From: Treponema sp. UBA1793
Lineage (GTDB): Bacteria; Spirochaetota; Spirochaetia; Treponematales; Treponemataceae
Direction: 5' to 3'
Assembly (NCBI GenBank): GCA_002314445.1
Contig: DCFX01000061.1
Coordinates: 11,283-75,282 of the forward strand
Length of the DNA: 64,000 bases
A program made the translations under genes and the position numbers. Below are positions 34,376-43,717 of the stretch, one piece after another (positions within the stretch are counted from its first letter, which is position 1; each line of letters begins with the position of its first letter). The notes beneath the pieces are model-generated. The model worked only from the letters and a program-made list of their open reading frames with translations, was not told the origin of the DNA and did no database searches.

Positions 34376-35524
34376 ATGACCGAAACTAGTCTTATCGTCC
34401 GGAAATTCTTTGCAAATCATATCCTGTCAAAAGCAGAATTTGTCACGCTGATAAACAATCGTGATACGGAACTTGACCAAAATGCAACTTGTCTTGTTTT
34501 AAAAAATATGACATACGCGGATGCCCCTCATGGTTCTGCGTTGACTATGCTGAATCCTCATTCCGATCAGCCGCTGACTGTACGAAGTGTGCTTAAACAA
34601 AATGCAGCAGCTGTCAGCAGACATGTCTTCGGCAACAAAATATACACGCGCGGAATCATAGAATTTACAAACTACTGCAAAAATAACTGCCTTTACTGCG
34701 GAATCCGTGCAGGTAATACAAAGGCTGACCGGTACAGACTTACAAAGGATGAAATACTTGACTGCTGTAAAACAGGATATGCGCTCGGATTCCGGACGTT
34801 TGTACTGCAGGGTGGAGAGGATACGTATTACAGCGACGATATGATTGCAGATATCGTGCGCAGTATAAAAACAGAATATCCTGACTGTGCCGTAACGCTT
34901 TCCATAGGCGAAAAAGAATACGATACGTATAAACTCTGGAGGGAAGCAGGTGCCGACCGTTATCTCCTGCGCCATGAAACAGCAGATAACGATCATTACA
35001 AAAAACTGCATCCTGAAAGCATGTCTCCCGAACACAGAAAACAGTGCCTGAGTAATCTTAAAAAGCTTGGTTTTCAGACTGGAGCCGGTTTTATGGTCGG
35101 TTCACCTTTTCAAACAATGGAAAATATTGCAGACGACCTGCTCTATCTGTCGGAACTCAAACCGCAGATGATCGGCATCGGTCCGTTTATCCATCACAGC
35201 CAGACTCCGTTTGCGCGCAAAAAAGACGGCAGCGTCGAACTTACGCTCTTTCTGCTTTCCGTCCTCCGCAGTATGTTTCCGAAAGTGCTTCTTCCTGCAA
35301 CAACCGCGCTCGGCACACTCTCGCCCGACGGCAGAGAGCAGGGTGTACTCTGCGGAGCCAATGTCATTATGCCTAATCTTTCGCCTGTTATAGACCGTAA
35401 AAAATACTCCCTGTACAACAACAAAATCTGTACAGGGGAAGAAGCTGCGGAATGCCGCGCCTGCCTGGAACGGCGTGTAAAATCAATCGGCTATACACTT
35501 ACCGTATCTCGCGGTGACTATTAA
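34376..35524 (+). CDS. hydE: [FeFe]-hydrogenase H-cluster radical SAM maturase HydE
   Basis: The 382-aa protein has the radical SAM motif CKNNCLYC (C-X3-C-X2-C) in IEFTNYCKNNCLYCGIRAGN, then RYRLTKDEILDCC and FVLQGGEDTYY, followed by the late GVLCGANVIMPNLSP. These match HydE, which helps build the diiron dithiolate cofactor of [FeFe]-hydrogenase. HydF, HydG and the hydrogenase are not in the window. The PFOR gene at 38171 could supply reduced ferredoxin for hydrogen production. An ATG at 34372 is out of frame. Confidence 0.92.
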   Translation: MTETSLIVRKFFANHILSKAEFVTLINNRDTELDQNATCLVLKNMTYADAPHGSALTMLNPHSDQPLTVRSVLKQNAAAVSRHVFGNKIYTRGIIEFTNYCKNNCLYCGIRAGNTKADRYRLTKDEILDCCKTGYALGFRTFVLQGGEDTYYSDDMIADIVRSIKTEYPDCAVTLSIGEKEYDTYKLWREAGADRYLLRHETADNDHYKKLHPESMSPEHRKQCLSNLKKLGFQTGAGFMVGSPFQTMENIADDLLYLSELKPQMIGIGPFIHHSQTPFARKKDGSVELTLFLLSVLRSMFPKVLLPATTALGTLSPDGREQGVLCGANVIMPNLSPVIDRKKYSLYNNKICTGEEAAECRACLERRVKSIGYTLTVSRGDY

Positions 35525-35545
35525 ATCAAAATACGCTATCCGTCG

Positions 35546-36367
35546 TTATTGAACAGTGATTACGACTTTGATTTTACCGGTCTTTTGAGTACCGCCTGTG
35601 CTGGTTGTCTCCGGAACAGAGGGAAGCTGACTGTCGGCTGAAGGACTTCCCGTTGCGACACTTTCTGTATCTATCGGCGTATTCAATGCGTTCAAAACAG
35701 TACCCGCCTTTTCCGATGCAGTATCAGCAGGCCGTGAATTAAAGCCGGATTCCCCGACAGACACCCCCTGCCCCGGAAGGACAACGACAGCTCCGACAGG
35801 CGCTCCGGGGGCTATATCCCCTGCAGCGGTTCCTGCCGAAGACTGGCCATCGGAAGGTTCTCCGACCGAAGCAGCAGAATCATACCAGTTCCCCGGATAC
35901 GCCACAACGGCACCTTCCGTACAGTCGATTGAACCGTCACTTGAAAAACCGAACTCCGTACCGCGGACAGAAGCAACTGCGACAGGATTATGTACTGTAT
36001 AATTTACACGCTTATTTTCCGTTTTTTTCACGCTTGATTTTACCGCGCCGGTGTTAAGATAGACAGATACGGTATCTTTCTTTTCACCTTTTGCAAGCGT
36101 CTCAAGCGTAATACGCGTAAGCGGCCCAAGCTGAATTGTAGAACCCTGATACTGAAGGACTGCTTCGGATTTGAATCCCGTTGAAATAATTTCGCCCTGT
36201 GCAACAGTATCATTCTCCGCAAGGGGAATCCATGAACCGTTTCTATCGACTTCAACTTTACCTTTTAAAGAAACAACAGTTGCAGAATCAGCACAAAGAG
36301 GAAGTAAAATAAGCGCTGCCAGAATTCCGGCGGAAATCCATTTTTTTATTGCACCAGAACTATTCAT
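35546..36367 (-). CDS. Exported FecR-domain protein
   Basis: The 273-aa protein has a signal peptide ending near LPLCADS, then a FecR domain (about 28-150): VVSLKGKVEVDRNGSWIPL, GEIISTGFKSEAVLQYQGS and VASVRGTEFGFSSDGS. The rest is a Ser/Gly/Pro-rich tail probably disordered. Stand-alone periplasmic FecR domains of this sort are common in spirochaetes and are not tied to iron. It is the last gene of a three-gene set with an outer-membrane-like protein and a small periplasmic protein. Confidence 0.82.
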   Translation of the reverse strand: MNSSGAIKKWISAGILAALILLPLCADSATVVSLKGKVEVDRNGSWIPLAENDTVAQGEIISTGFKSEAVLQYQGSTIQLGPLTRITLETLAKGEKKDTVSVYLNTGAVKSSVKKTENKRVNYTVHNPVAVASVRGTEFGFSSDGSIDCTEGAVVAYPGNWYDSAASVGEPSDGQSSAGTAAGDIAPGAPVGAVVVLPGQGVSVGESGFNSRPADTASEKAGTVLNALNTPIDTESVATGSPSADSQLPSVPETTSTGGTQKTGKIKVVITVQ

Positions 36368-36381
36368 AAAAACCTCCTGAT

Positions 36382-37530
36382 TTAGAAAACAAAAGCGCCT
36401 GTCACCACTAAACAGGTTTTATTCCGTGATGAATCGGCTGCATAATACTGGCTGGCACCGGCAGAAACCTGCAGGTCATGGAAAATATTCCATACTGCGC
36501 TGAAATTCCACTGCAAACCGTCATATGATACGGTATTTTCAGGACAGACAAAAACACAGCCGCCTTCTGCGACAAGACAAACACAGGACAGTATCGTATA
36601 CGAGCCTGACACAGCAGCCTTTATCATACCGGTATATTCAGGTTCATCCAGTGCAAAATCAGCAGTTTGAGACGTAAATCCCCTGAAAGAACTCAGAAAA
36701 CCGTTGCTGCCCGATGCATATACACCGGTAAAACAGACAGATGCGCCGGCAGCAGGATAAAGTGTCAAAACAGCTTTTGATAAATCGGAAAGTGTCTTTA
36801 AATTTTCAGAGCCAGCTGTTGTCATAAGCGAATAAAAGACTTTCCCGGAAAGCGGTCCCGACAGGGCAATCGTTCCGTACCAGCGGCTGTATCTGTCCGT
36901 TGAAAAATCAATAAATCCCCACCCTTCTGCGGCAAGCGTCTGATTAAAAAACAGGGACGGACAGGCTATGGAAATGCCGAAAGGAATATATGACGGAGCC
37001 GTCACATAGACTGAATTATAATCAGGATTGTAAGCCGTTCCCTCCGGAGTAAGTATCGTAACATCATGGGCGTTGAGCATCCTCGTACTGCCACCGTATA
37101 TGCTGAATTCGATCACCGGCGTCACAAATTTAATATACATACCATCATTTATCTGGCTGAAAACAATTCCCGTCATATCGCTCACGGGAAATCTTCCGAC
37201 AGCAAACTGGATCGCATTATATCTTCCTGCTTCAAGCGTACCGGAAATTTTCAACAGATTCAAATCAACTATATTTTTATAGCTGTTATCACGTTCGTCG
37301 TATCTGAATTCATAGGAACCGTCTGCGCTGAACTTCAGCTTCATTTTTTTGTTAAAAAGGGAAGAAATCCACAGATGAGCAGCGGAACTTTCATACCACT
37401 TGAGCGCAGAAAATTCAGTCCCCTGATATTTCGTTGTGCTGTTGATTTTACCGCCAAAGTCAAGGCCTGTAAGAGGCGATGCAGACAGCAGCACAGCCGA
37501 CAGCATAACCGCAGCAAACTTTTTAACCAT
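36382..37530 (-). CDS. Predicted outer membrane beta-barrel protein
   Basis: The 382-aa product has a signal peptide (about 1-22) and alternating hydrophobic/polar strands with many aromatic ends, for example LHLWISSLFNKK-like turns, TLEAGRYNAIQFAVGRFPVSD and the terminal strand TCLVVTGAFVF ending in phenylalanine. This is the pattern of outer membrane barrels. No named family was recognised. Its ATG overlaps the stop of the gene before it (TAATG), and the FecR gene begins 14 bp after it, so the three are coupled. Confidence 0.65.
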   Translation of the reverse strand: MVKKFAAVMLSAVLLSASPLTGLDFGGKINSTTKYQGTEFSALKWYESSAAHLWISSLFNKKMKLKFSADGSYEFRYDERDNSYKNIVDLNLLKISGTLEAGRYNAIQFAVGRFPVSDMTGIVFSQINDGMYIKFVTPVIEFSIYGGSTRMLNAHDVTILTPEGTAYNPDYNSVYVTAPSYIPFGISIACPSLFFNQTLAAEGWGFIDFSTDRYSRWYGTIALSGPLSGKVFYSLMTTAGSENLKTLSDLSKAVLTLYPAAGASVCFTGVYASGSNGFLSSFRGFTSQTADFALDEPEYTGMIKAAVSGSYTILSCVCLVAEGGCVFVCPENTVSYDGLQWNFSAVWNIFHDLQVSAGASQYYAADSSRNKTCLVVTGAFVF

Positions 37531-37982
37531 TATTTACTCCCGTATTTATTCTGACAGGCCGTATACATAGTAAGTACATCTGTTCCGGAAACTTTTTCGG
37601 ATGGATCGGCATCGACAGGAATTATACCGTCAGCCTTAAACTGCCTGAAGGCGTAACGGGATGCACCTTTTGTAACACGAAACATAAGCCCCCCCTTTAC
37701 TGGCCATAGTTCAGCCATCATATAAGACAAACCTGACATGGTTACGGTATCAGTTTTATTTACGGCGGCCGGCAGCTGACCTGCTTTTTTTAGAGCTGCA
37801 AAAGCTTCATCATATGATGCTGTCTCATCAACAAATCCCTGATACACTGCTGACAAATAGCTTACCTGCCCGTAATCGGCATTATACGCCGCAAGCATTT
37901 CTGTTACAAAACCGGCAGTTTGTGCATGTGCCGCAAGTGCAGACAAAAAGACAGCAGCCAGGATAATCATTTTTTTTATCAC
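37530..37982 (-). CDS. Small exported protein of unknown function
   Basis: The 150-aa product begins at a GTG (37980-37982) placed six bases after GAGG, giving a signal peptide MIKKMIILAAVFLSALAAHA. An in-frame TTG at 38000 is possible but has no ribosome-binding site. The mature part has two similar-looking segments around a conserved helix, with VNKTDTVTMSGLSYMMAELW and TKGASRYAFRQFKADGIIP. No family was recognised. The stop overlaps the next ATG by one base, so it is probably a partner of the beta-barrel protein. Confidence 0.65.
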   Translation of the reverse strand: MIKKMIILAAVFLSALAAHAQTAGFVTEMLAAYNADYGQVSYLSAVYQGFVDETASYDEAFAALKKAGQLPAAVNKTDTVTMSGLSYMMAELWPVKGGLMFRVTKGASRYAFRQFKADGIIPVDADPSEKVSGTDVLTMYTACQNKYGSK

Positions 37983-38054
37983 GATATACCTCGCAGACAA
38001 TACGTCGATCGTTTTAAATTATAGTCTTAAAAAAATTAGTTGTCCAGCTTGCAT

Positions 38055-38090
38055 AAAAAAAGCCCCTCATCAATGCTGATGAAGGGCTGA
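38055..38090 (-). terminator. Terminator of the PFOR gene
   Basis: On the minus strand CAGCCCTTCATCA pairs with TGATGAGGGGCT around a short loop and is followed by seven Ts. Confidence 0.88.
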
Positions 38091-38170
38091 TTCGGGGAAA
38101 ATAATCGGTATTTCCTCAAATGTATGCACGGAGACTGCGTACAGTCTCCGTATAAGTAATTCTACCTGAT

Positions 38171-41100
38171 TTAGAACGTTCTCTTCGCCAGATAGTCATA
38201 CTCCTGCCATGTGCGTTTTGCTTTTGCAGTAGCCTTGTCGAGCAGCAGTGCAGCACGCTCCGGATTCGCGGCTTTAAGAGCTTTGAAACGTCCTTCTGCG
38301 TACATGTAATCAGCAAGCTGATACGTCGGTTCCTTGCTGTCAAGCTGGAACGGGTTCTTACCCTGATCAGCGAGACGAGGATCATAGCGGTACAGCGGCC
38401 ACAGACCGCAGTCAACGGCCTGCTTCTGGAGTTTAAGACCGTCGGTCATATTGATTGTATGGTTAATACAATGAGAATAAGCAATGATAAGGGACGGGCC
38501 GTTGTAGCTTTCTGCTTCGCGGATAGCTTTTATAGCCTGAACAGCGTTTGCACCCATTGCAATTTTTGCGACATAAATATAGCCGTAGCTCATTGCAATC
38601 ATGCCGAGATCTTTCTTTGCAATATCCTTTCCGGCTGCTGCAAATTTTGCAACAGCTCCGATCGGAGTTGCCTTTGACATCTGTCCGCCGGTATTGGAGT
38701 AAACTTCCGTATCAAGGCAGAGAATGTTGATGTTGTGTCCCTGTGCGAGTACGTGGTCTACACCGCCGAAACCGATATCGTATGCCCAGCCGTCACCACC
38801 GATAACCCAGTTGCTTCTCTTGATGAAGTGGTCGGAGAGTGACAGCAGTTCTTTTGCCGTCTCATCAGTATTATCTTTGATTGCCGCCTTAAGGGCCGCT
38901 ACATTCTTGCGCTGCAGTTCAATAGCTGCATCATCTGCCTGCTCATTTGCAAGTATTGCATCTATTTCCTTTGCAGCAATTCCCTTGCCTTTTGCAGTTA
39001 CCGCAACTTCACCTGCATATTCTGCAAGTTTCTCAGTCGTCAGCCTCATACCGAAACCGAATTCTGCAGCATCCTCAAAGAGGGAGTTGCTCCATACCGG
39101 TCCGCGTCCCGATGCATTTTTTGCATACGGAGTAGTCGGCAGGTTGCCGCCATAAATCGAAGAACATCCTGTTGCGTTGGCAATCATCGCACGGTCGCCG
39201 AAAAGCTGGCTGACCAGTTTGATATACGGTGTTTCACCGCAGCCTGCGCATGCGCCGCTGAACTCGAACAGCGGCCGTTTCATAGCAAGGCCTTTTGCCG
39301 TTCCAAGATTAAGTCCGGACGGATCAACTTCAGGAAGATCCATGAAGTAGTTCCAGTTCTTTGCTTCCTGTTCTTTATATTCTGGTGTAAACGGTTCAAG
39401 ATGAAGCGCTTTAGCCGGAACCGGGCAGGAATAAACGCAGAGTCCGCATCCTGTGCAGTCTTCAGCGGAAATTGCAAGCACAACTTTTTTACCGGGTTCT
39501 GCTTTCGGTTTAATTTCTGCAGATTTGAATCCTGCTGGAGCTTTTGCAACCTGATCATCAGTAAGAGTCTTCATACGGATACATGCATGCGGACATACAA
39601 GAGAGCAGTTACCGCACTGGATACATGCAGCAGCATCCCAGCATGAAACATTTTCACCAATACCGCGTTTCTCGTACTGAGTCGTTGCAGTCGGGAATGT
39701 ACCGTCTGCAGGCAGCTTGCTGACAGGAAGCTTGTCTCCTTCCTGAGCAGCCATTGCGCCGAGCACATTCTTGATGAACGGATCGTTTGTATTTTTAATG
39801 GACAGTTCCATATGGCGGCTTCCGGATGCTTTAAGCTTGCTGACATCAACTTTTTCAACAGCTGCAAGTGCCATATCAATAGTGGAAATGTTCTTATTAA
39901 CAACATCCTGACCTTTTTTGCCGTATGTCTTTGCAATGAATTTCTTCATATACTCGACTGCGACATCTTCTTTCAGAACGCCGGAAATCTTGAAGAATGC
40001 TGCAAGCATAACGATGTTGATGCGGTTGCCCATTCCTGCTTTCTCTGCAATCTTGAATGCATCGATAACGTAGAACTGAACTTTCTTTTCCAGAATGCGT
40101 TTCTGCTGTTCAACAGGAAGTTCATTCCAGACGCTGTCTTTGTCAAAACGGCTGTTGAGAAGGAATATTCCGCCTTCTTTCACGTTTGCGAGCATATCGT
40201 ATACATCCATGTATGCAAATTTATGGCATGCAAGGAAATCTGCTGATGTGATAAGATACGGACGGCGGATAACTTTCTTTCCGAAGCGGAGGTGAGAAAC
40301 AGTGATACCGCCTGATTTCTTTGAATCATATGAGAAATAAGCCTGGGCATTGAGATCCGGCCGTGCATTTCCGATGATTTTGATAGCCATCTTGTTTGCA
40401 CCGACTGTACCGTCGGAACCGAGACCGTAGAACATAGCCTCTGTCATGCCTGTTTCAGCGATGAAGAAGTTCGGATCGTATTTGAGGGATGTCTTCGTAA
40501 CATCATCATTGATACCGACTGTAAAATGCTTGAGCATTTTGTCTTTTGCATCAAGATTGTCGAAGCATGCGATAACCATAGACGGCGTAAACTCTTTGGA
40601 ACCGATTCCGTAGCGTCCGCCGATGATTTCTGCCTTACGGCCTGCTTCACTAAATGCAGTGCAGACATCTTCGTACAGCGGTTCACCGATGGAGCCGGGC
40701 TCCTTTGTGCGGTCAAGAACAACAATTTTCTTTGCTGTTTCAGGGATTGCTGCAAGGAATTTATCTGCTTCAAACGGGCGGTACAGATGTACTTTTACGA
40801 CACCGACTTTCTTTCCCTTCTCTTTGCAGAGGTACTCGACAGTTTCGTGTGCTGTATCGGCGCCAGAACCCATGATAATCATGACAGACTTTGCATCTTT
40901 TGCACCGACATAGTCAAACAGGTGATATTTACGTCCGGTAAGTTTACCGAATTTGTCCATTTCCTTCTGAACAACGGCAGGAACTGTTTTATAATACTTG
41001 TTTACAGCTTCACGGCTCTGGAAATAAACATCAGGATTCTGGGAAGTTCCGCGGATCACCGGATTTTCAGGATTCAGGCCCCGTGCGCGGTGTTCGCGGA

Positions 41101-41704
41101 CAAGTTCGTCATCAACCATCTGATGCATCGTCTCGAAAGAAACTTCGTCATATTTCTGGACTTCATGTGATGTGCGGAATCCGTCAAAGAAATGAAGAAA
41201 AGGAATGCGTGTGCGCAGTGTTGCAGAATGAGAGATAACCGCCATATCCTGTGCTTCCTGAACTGAATTGGAAGCGAGCATAGCCCATCCTGTCTGGCGG
41301 CATGCCATAACGTCGGAATGATCGCCGAAAATCGACAATGCGTTTGTTGCAACTGCACGTGCAGCAATGTGGAAAACCGTGCTGGTAAGTTCTCCGGCGA
41401 TTTTGTACATATTCGGAATCATCAGGAGAAGGCCCTGTGATGCCGTAAAAGTCGAGCTTAAAGCACCTGCGGTAAGAGCTCCGTGAACAGTACCTGAAGC
41501 GCCGGCTTCTGATTGCATTTCAACAACTGTAGGAACCGTCCCCCAGATGTTTTTCTCATTCTTTGCTGACAGGTCATCAGCAACCTCTCCCATCGGGCTG
41601 GACGGAGTAATAGGATAAATTGAAATTACTTCGCTTAGTGAATGGGCTACACGTCCGACAGCTGTATTGGCGTCGAGCGTTACCTTTTGTTCTTCTGTTG
41701 CCAT
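38171..41704 (-). CDS. nifJ: Pyruvate:ferredoxin (flavodoxin) oxidoreductase
   Basis: The 1177-aa single-chain enzyme oxidises pyruvate to acetyl-CoA and CO2 and reduces ferredoxin. It starts MATEEQKVTLDANTAVGRVAH with the pyruvate-site line YPITPSSPMGEVAD. The middle holds two 4Fe-4S motifs, CIQCGNCSLVCPHAC and CTGCGLCVYSCP. The C-terminal third has the proximal cluster cysteines (CAGCGET) and the thiamine diphosphate site GGDGWAYDIGFGG with NTGGQMSKATP. Length fits the family. The start follows AAGGA; the frame is open six codons further. It is a single gene with its own terminator. Confidence 0.96.
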   Translation of the reverse strand: MATEEQKVTLDANTAVGRVAHSLSEVISIYPITPSSPMGEVADDLSAKNEKNIWGTVPTVVEMQSEAGASGTVHGALTAGALSSTFTASQGLLLMIPNMYKIAGELTSTVFHIAARAVATNALSIFGDHSDVMACRQTGWAMLASNSVQEAQDMAVISHSATLRTRIPFLHFFDGFRTSHEVQKYDEVSFETMHQMVDDELVREHRARGLNPENPVIRGTSQNPDVYFQSREAVNKYYKTVPAVVQKEMDKFGKLTGRKYHLFDYVGAKDAKSVMIIMGSGADTAHETVEYLCKEKGKKVGVVKVHLYRPFEADKFLAAIPETAKKIVVLDRTKEPGSIGEPLYEDVCTAFSEAGRKAEIIGGRYGIGSKEFTPSMVIACFDNLDAKDKMLKHFTVGINDDVTKTSLKYDPNFFIAETGMTEAMFYGLGSDGTVGANKMAIKIIGNARPDLNAQAYFSYDSKKSGGITVSHLRFGKKVIRRPYLITSADFLACHKFAYMDVYDMLANVKEGGIFLLNSRFDKDSVWNELPVEQQKRILEKKVQFYVIDAFKIAEKAGMGNRINIVMLAAFFKISGVLKEDVAVEYMKKFIAKTYGKKGQDVVNKNISTIDMALAAVEKVDVSKLKASGSRHMELSIKNTNDPFIKNVLGAMAAQEGDKLPVSKLPADGTFPTATTQYEKRGIGENVSCWDAAACIQCGNCSLVCPHACIRMKTLTDDQVAKAPAGFKSAEIKPKAEPGKKVVLAISAEDCTGCGLCVYSCPVPAKALHLEPFTPEYKEQEAKNWNYFMDLPEVDPSGLNLGTAKGLAMKRPLFEFSGACAGCGETPYIKLVSQLFGDRAMIANATGCSSIYGGNLPTTPYAKNASGRGPVWSNSLFEDAAEFGFGMRLTTEKLAEYAGEVAVTAKGKGIAAKEIDAILANEQADDAAIELQRKNVAALKAAIKDNTDETAKELLSLSDHFIKRSNWVIGGDGWAYDIGFGGVDHVLAQGHNINILCLDTEVYSNTGGQMSKATPIGAVAKFAAAGKDIAKKDLGMIAMSYGYIYVAKIAMGANAVQAIKAIREAESYNGPSLIIAYSHCINHTINMTDGLKLQKQAVDCGLWPLYRYDPRLADQGKNPFQLDSKEPTYQLADYMYAEGRFKALKAANPERAALLLDKATAKAKRTWQEYDYLAKRTF

Positions 41705-41828
41705 TGTATCGTCCTTATACATAAAAAATTTATTGAATCAAAATCTGAGACAATTTGCTCTTTTATTTTACACTGCTTACTGTGAATTGACAAGCAGTCT
41801 CACAATACTTACATCTCCTGTTTCCGGG

Positions 41829-42440
41829 CTATTCTTTTACATATGTCCATATCTTATGTTTCTGGTCAGGATTCACATGAAGTTTACTGAATAACTGCGG
41901 AACAGTAACAAACGTATACCCTTCTGTTTTTAAAGTCGGAATAATTTTTTTGAGGGCTTCAACGGTATTCTGATTTCCTGTCATATCGTGAAGCAACACG
42001 ATGGTACCGTCTTTTATGCCGGTAATTACCCGCTGTGCACGTTCCTCTGCAGATACACCTGGTTCCCAGTCTTCAACTCCCATTCCGCATATAAAAGGCA
42101 TGGCAACCGCATCGTAAAGTGCATCGTTAAGCTTTATATACGGCGGACGGAAAAATAAAGGCCGCTCACCTGCATACTTTTCTATAACGTCGCATGTACG
42201 CGTAATTTCGTCCCTGATTTCGCTTCCCGTCATCGTAGTCATGTCGGAATGCGTCCATGAATGGCATTCAATATCGCATCCGAGCGAAACCTGGCGCTGT
42301 ATTACAGGCGCACAGTCTTCCGTAATATTCTGCCCGATAAGAAAAAACGACGCAGGAATCTGCTCACGCTCCAGAATGTCGAGCACCTGCGGCGTCGTTT
42401 CTGTATTCGGGCCGTCATCAAAAGAAAGAGCTGCATACAT
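41829..42440 (-). CDS. Polysaccharide deacetylase (NodB-type)
   Basis: The 203-aa protein consists almost only of a NodB domain: motif 1 SFDDGP (6-11), motif 2 HSWTHS and motif 3 FFRPPY, with a late LLHD motif. It should remove N-acetyl groups from chitin, peptidoglycan or a similar glycan with a divalent metal. No signal peptide is seen, which is unusual for a glycan deacetylase and suggests a cytoplasmic substrate or another way out. AGGAG lies six bases before the ATG. Confidence 0.9.
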   Translation of the reverse strand: MYAALSFDDGPNTETTPQVLDILEREQIPASFFLIGQNITEDCAPVIQRQVSLGCDIECHSWTHSDMTTMTGSEIRDEITRTCDVIEKYAGERPLFFRPPYIKLNDALYDAVAMPFICGMGVEDWEPGVSAEERAQRVITGIKDGTIVLLHDMTGNQNTVEALKKIIPTLKTEGYTFVTVPQLFSKLHVNPDQKHKIWTYVKE

Positions 42441-42519
42441 ATCAAACTCCTGTAAATCATCTGCACCGGCAGTGTATCAAGAAAACACGCTCTGTTCACC
42501 GGAAACCTGCGGTACACAT

Positions 42520-43644
42520 TTAAAACTGCAATTCTCCGTTTCTCAGAATCATCTTCGTTGAACCGTCTTCATAGGAAAGCACGATTGTCGGATTCCGCAC
42601 CACACCGTCAAGATGAATAAGAGACGGCGCGTCGCTGTCGTAATTTTCTCCTATTGCAAAATGGCAAGTGCGGAATGCTTTCTCGTCTTCCAGCATATTT
42701 CCGGTTATAACTGCTGCAGGATTAAGCCCGATGCCGAGCTCGCCGATATTGCGTGCATTCCTCCGGTACACAGTTCCCATACCTTCAGGCAGCCTGCCGT
42801 CATTTTCCATGGTGATGGATTTTTCTTCGGCATCCTGAATTGTTTTTTCCAGACGACTGGCTTCTGCACCACCTGTTATTTCTTTAACAAAGCCGCCTTC
42901 AACATGTACTGCAATCGGTGTTTCAAGCAGCGCATCTCCATCGCCGAATGTCATTGAACCGTCGTATATTATTTTACCAATCGTACCGAATGCAGGAGAG
43001 TTTCCACCCCTGCCGGATGTTCCGACGACAGGACTTATAAAGACTTCACCGGAAGGAATATTTCCCCCGGTACCAGGTCTGGAAAAATCGCCGTTGTCAT
43101 TGAGCGCTTTCCTGCCTTTCACAGGAACTACAACATCAGTTCCGCCGGAAGCGGTGACATGAACAGAGACTGCATGTTCATACAGCTGTTCCAGCGTTTC
43201 ACAACGCCTTGCGAGTTCCGCATAATCTATCTGCACGGTACGCTCATACATTGACTGCGTAATACCCGGCGTCCATACTGCCCGCATTGTCTTCTTGCCG
43301 TAAAGCAAATAATCGAAAATATGGTCGTATTCAATGCCGTGACTGTCTTTATACGGATGGGCCGCAGCATCAGGATCTTTCCCCAGTTTCACAGCGGAAA
43401 CGGAAAAACAAACGTCGGGATTTGAAGCAATAGCAGCCAGCACCTCAGGATTTGCATTGTCGAAAGAACTTTTTGCAGGCTGGAATATGAGCACAGGCCG
43501 GCTGCCGGCATCCCGGGCCGCTTCAAACAGCCCGCGTGCAATAATATTCGTCTCAGGATTTGCAATAACAAGAACCCGTTCATTCTTTTGCACGCGGCAT
43601 ATATCGCGGATTACCGTCTGTGCCGGTGTTACATTTTCTTCCAT
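42520..43644 (-). CDS. M29-like metallopeptidase family protein
   Basis: The 374-aa protein resembles the aminopeptidase T/PepS (M29) fold. Probable metal ligands are the glutamates in NIPSGEVFISP and RNIGELGIGLNP and the histidines in CHFAIGENYDSD and LIHLDGVVRNP. The N-terminal third (KNERVLVIANPETNIIARGLFEAA) matches the family's alpha/beta domain. Relatives include the ring-cleaving dioxygenase NicX, so peptidase activity is likely but not certain. It is a single gene with a GAGG about eleven bases before the ATG. Confidence 0.72.
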   Translation of the reverse strand: MEENVTPAQTVIRDICRVQKNERVLVIANPETNIIARGLFEAARDAGSRPVLIFQPAKSSFDNANPEVLAAIASNPDVCFSVSAVKLGKDPDAAAHPYKDSHGIEYDHIFDYLLYGKKTMRAVWTPGITQSMYERTVQIDYAELARRCETLEQLYEHAVSVHVTASGGTDVVVPVKGRKALNDNGDFSRPGTGGNIPSGEVFISPVVGTSGRGGNSPAFGTIGKIIYDGSMTFGDGDALLETPIAVHVEGGFVKEITGGAEASRLEKTIQDAEEKSITMENDGRLPEGMGTVYRRNARNIGELGIGLNPAAVITGNMLEDEKAFRTCHFAIGENYDSDAPSLIHLDGVVRNPTIVLSYEDGSTKMILRNGELQF

Positions 43645-43717
43645 ATTTTATGCTGCCTCTATTTATTTCTATAATATACCTATAGACAATATAAGAAGCA
43701 ACAGCGGACACTTCATG

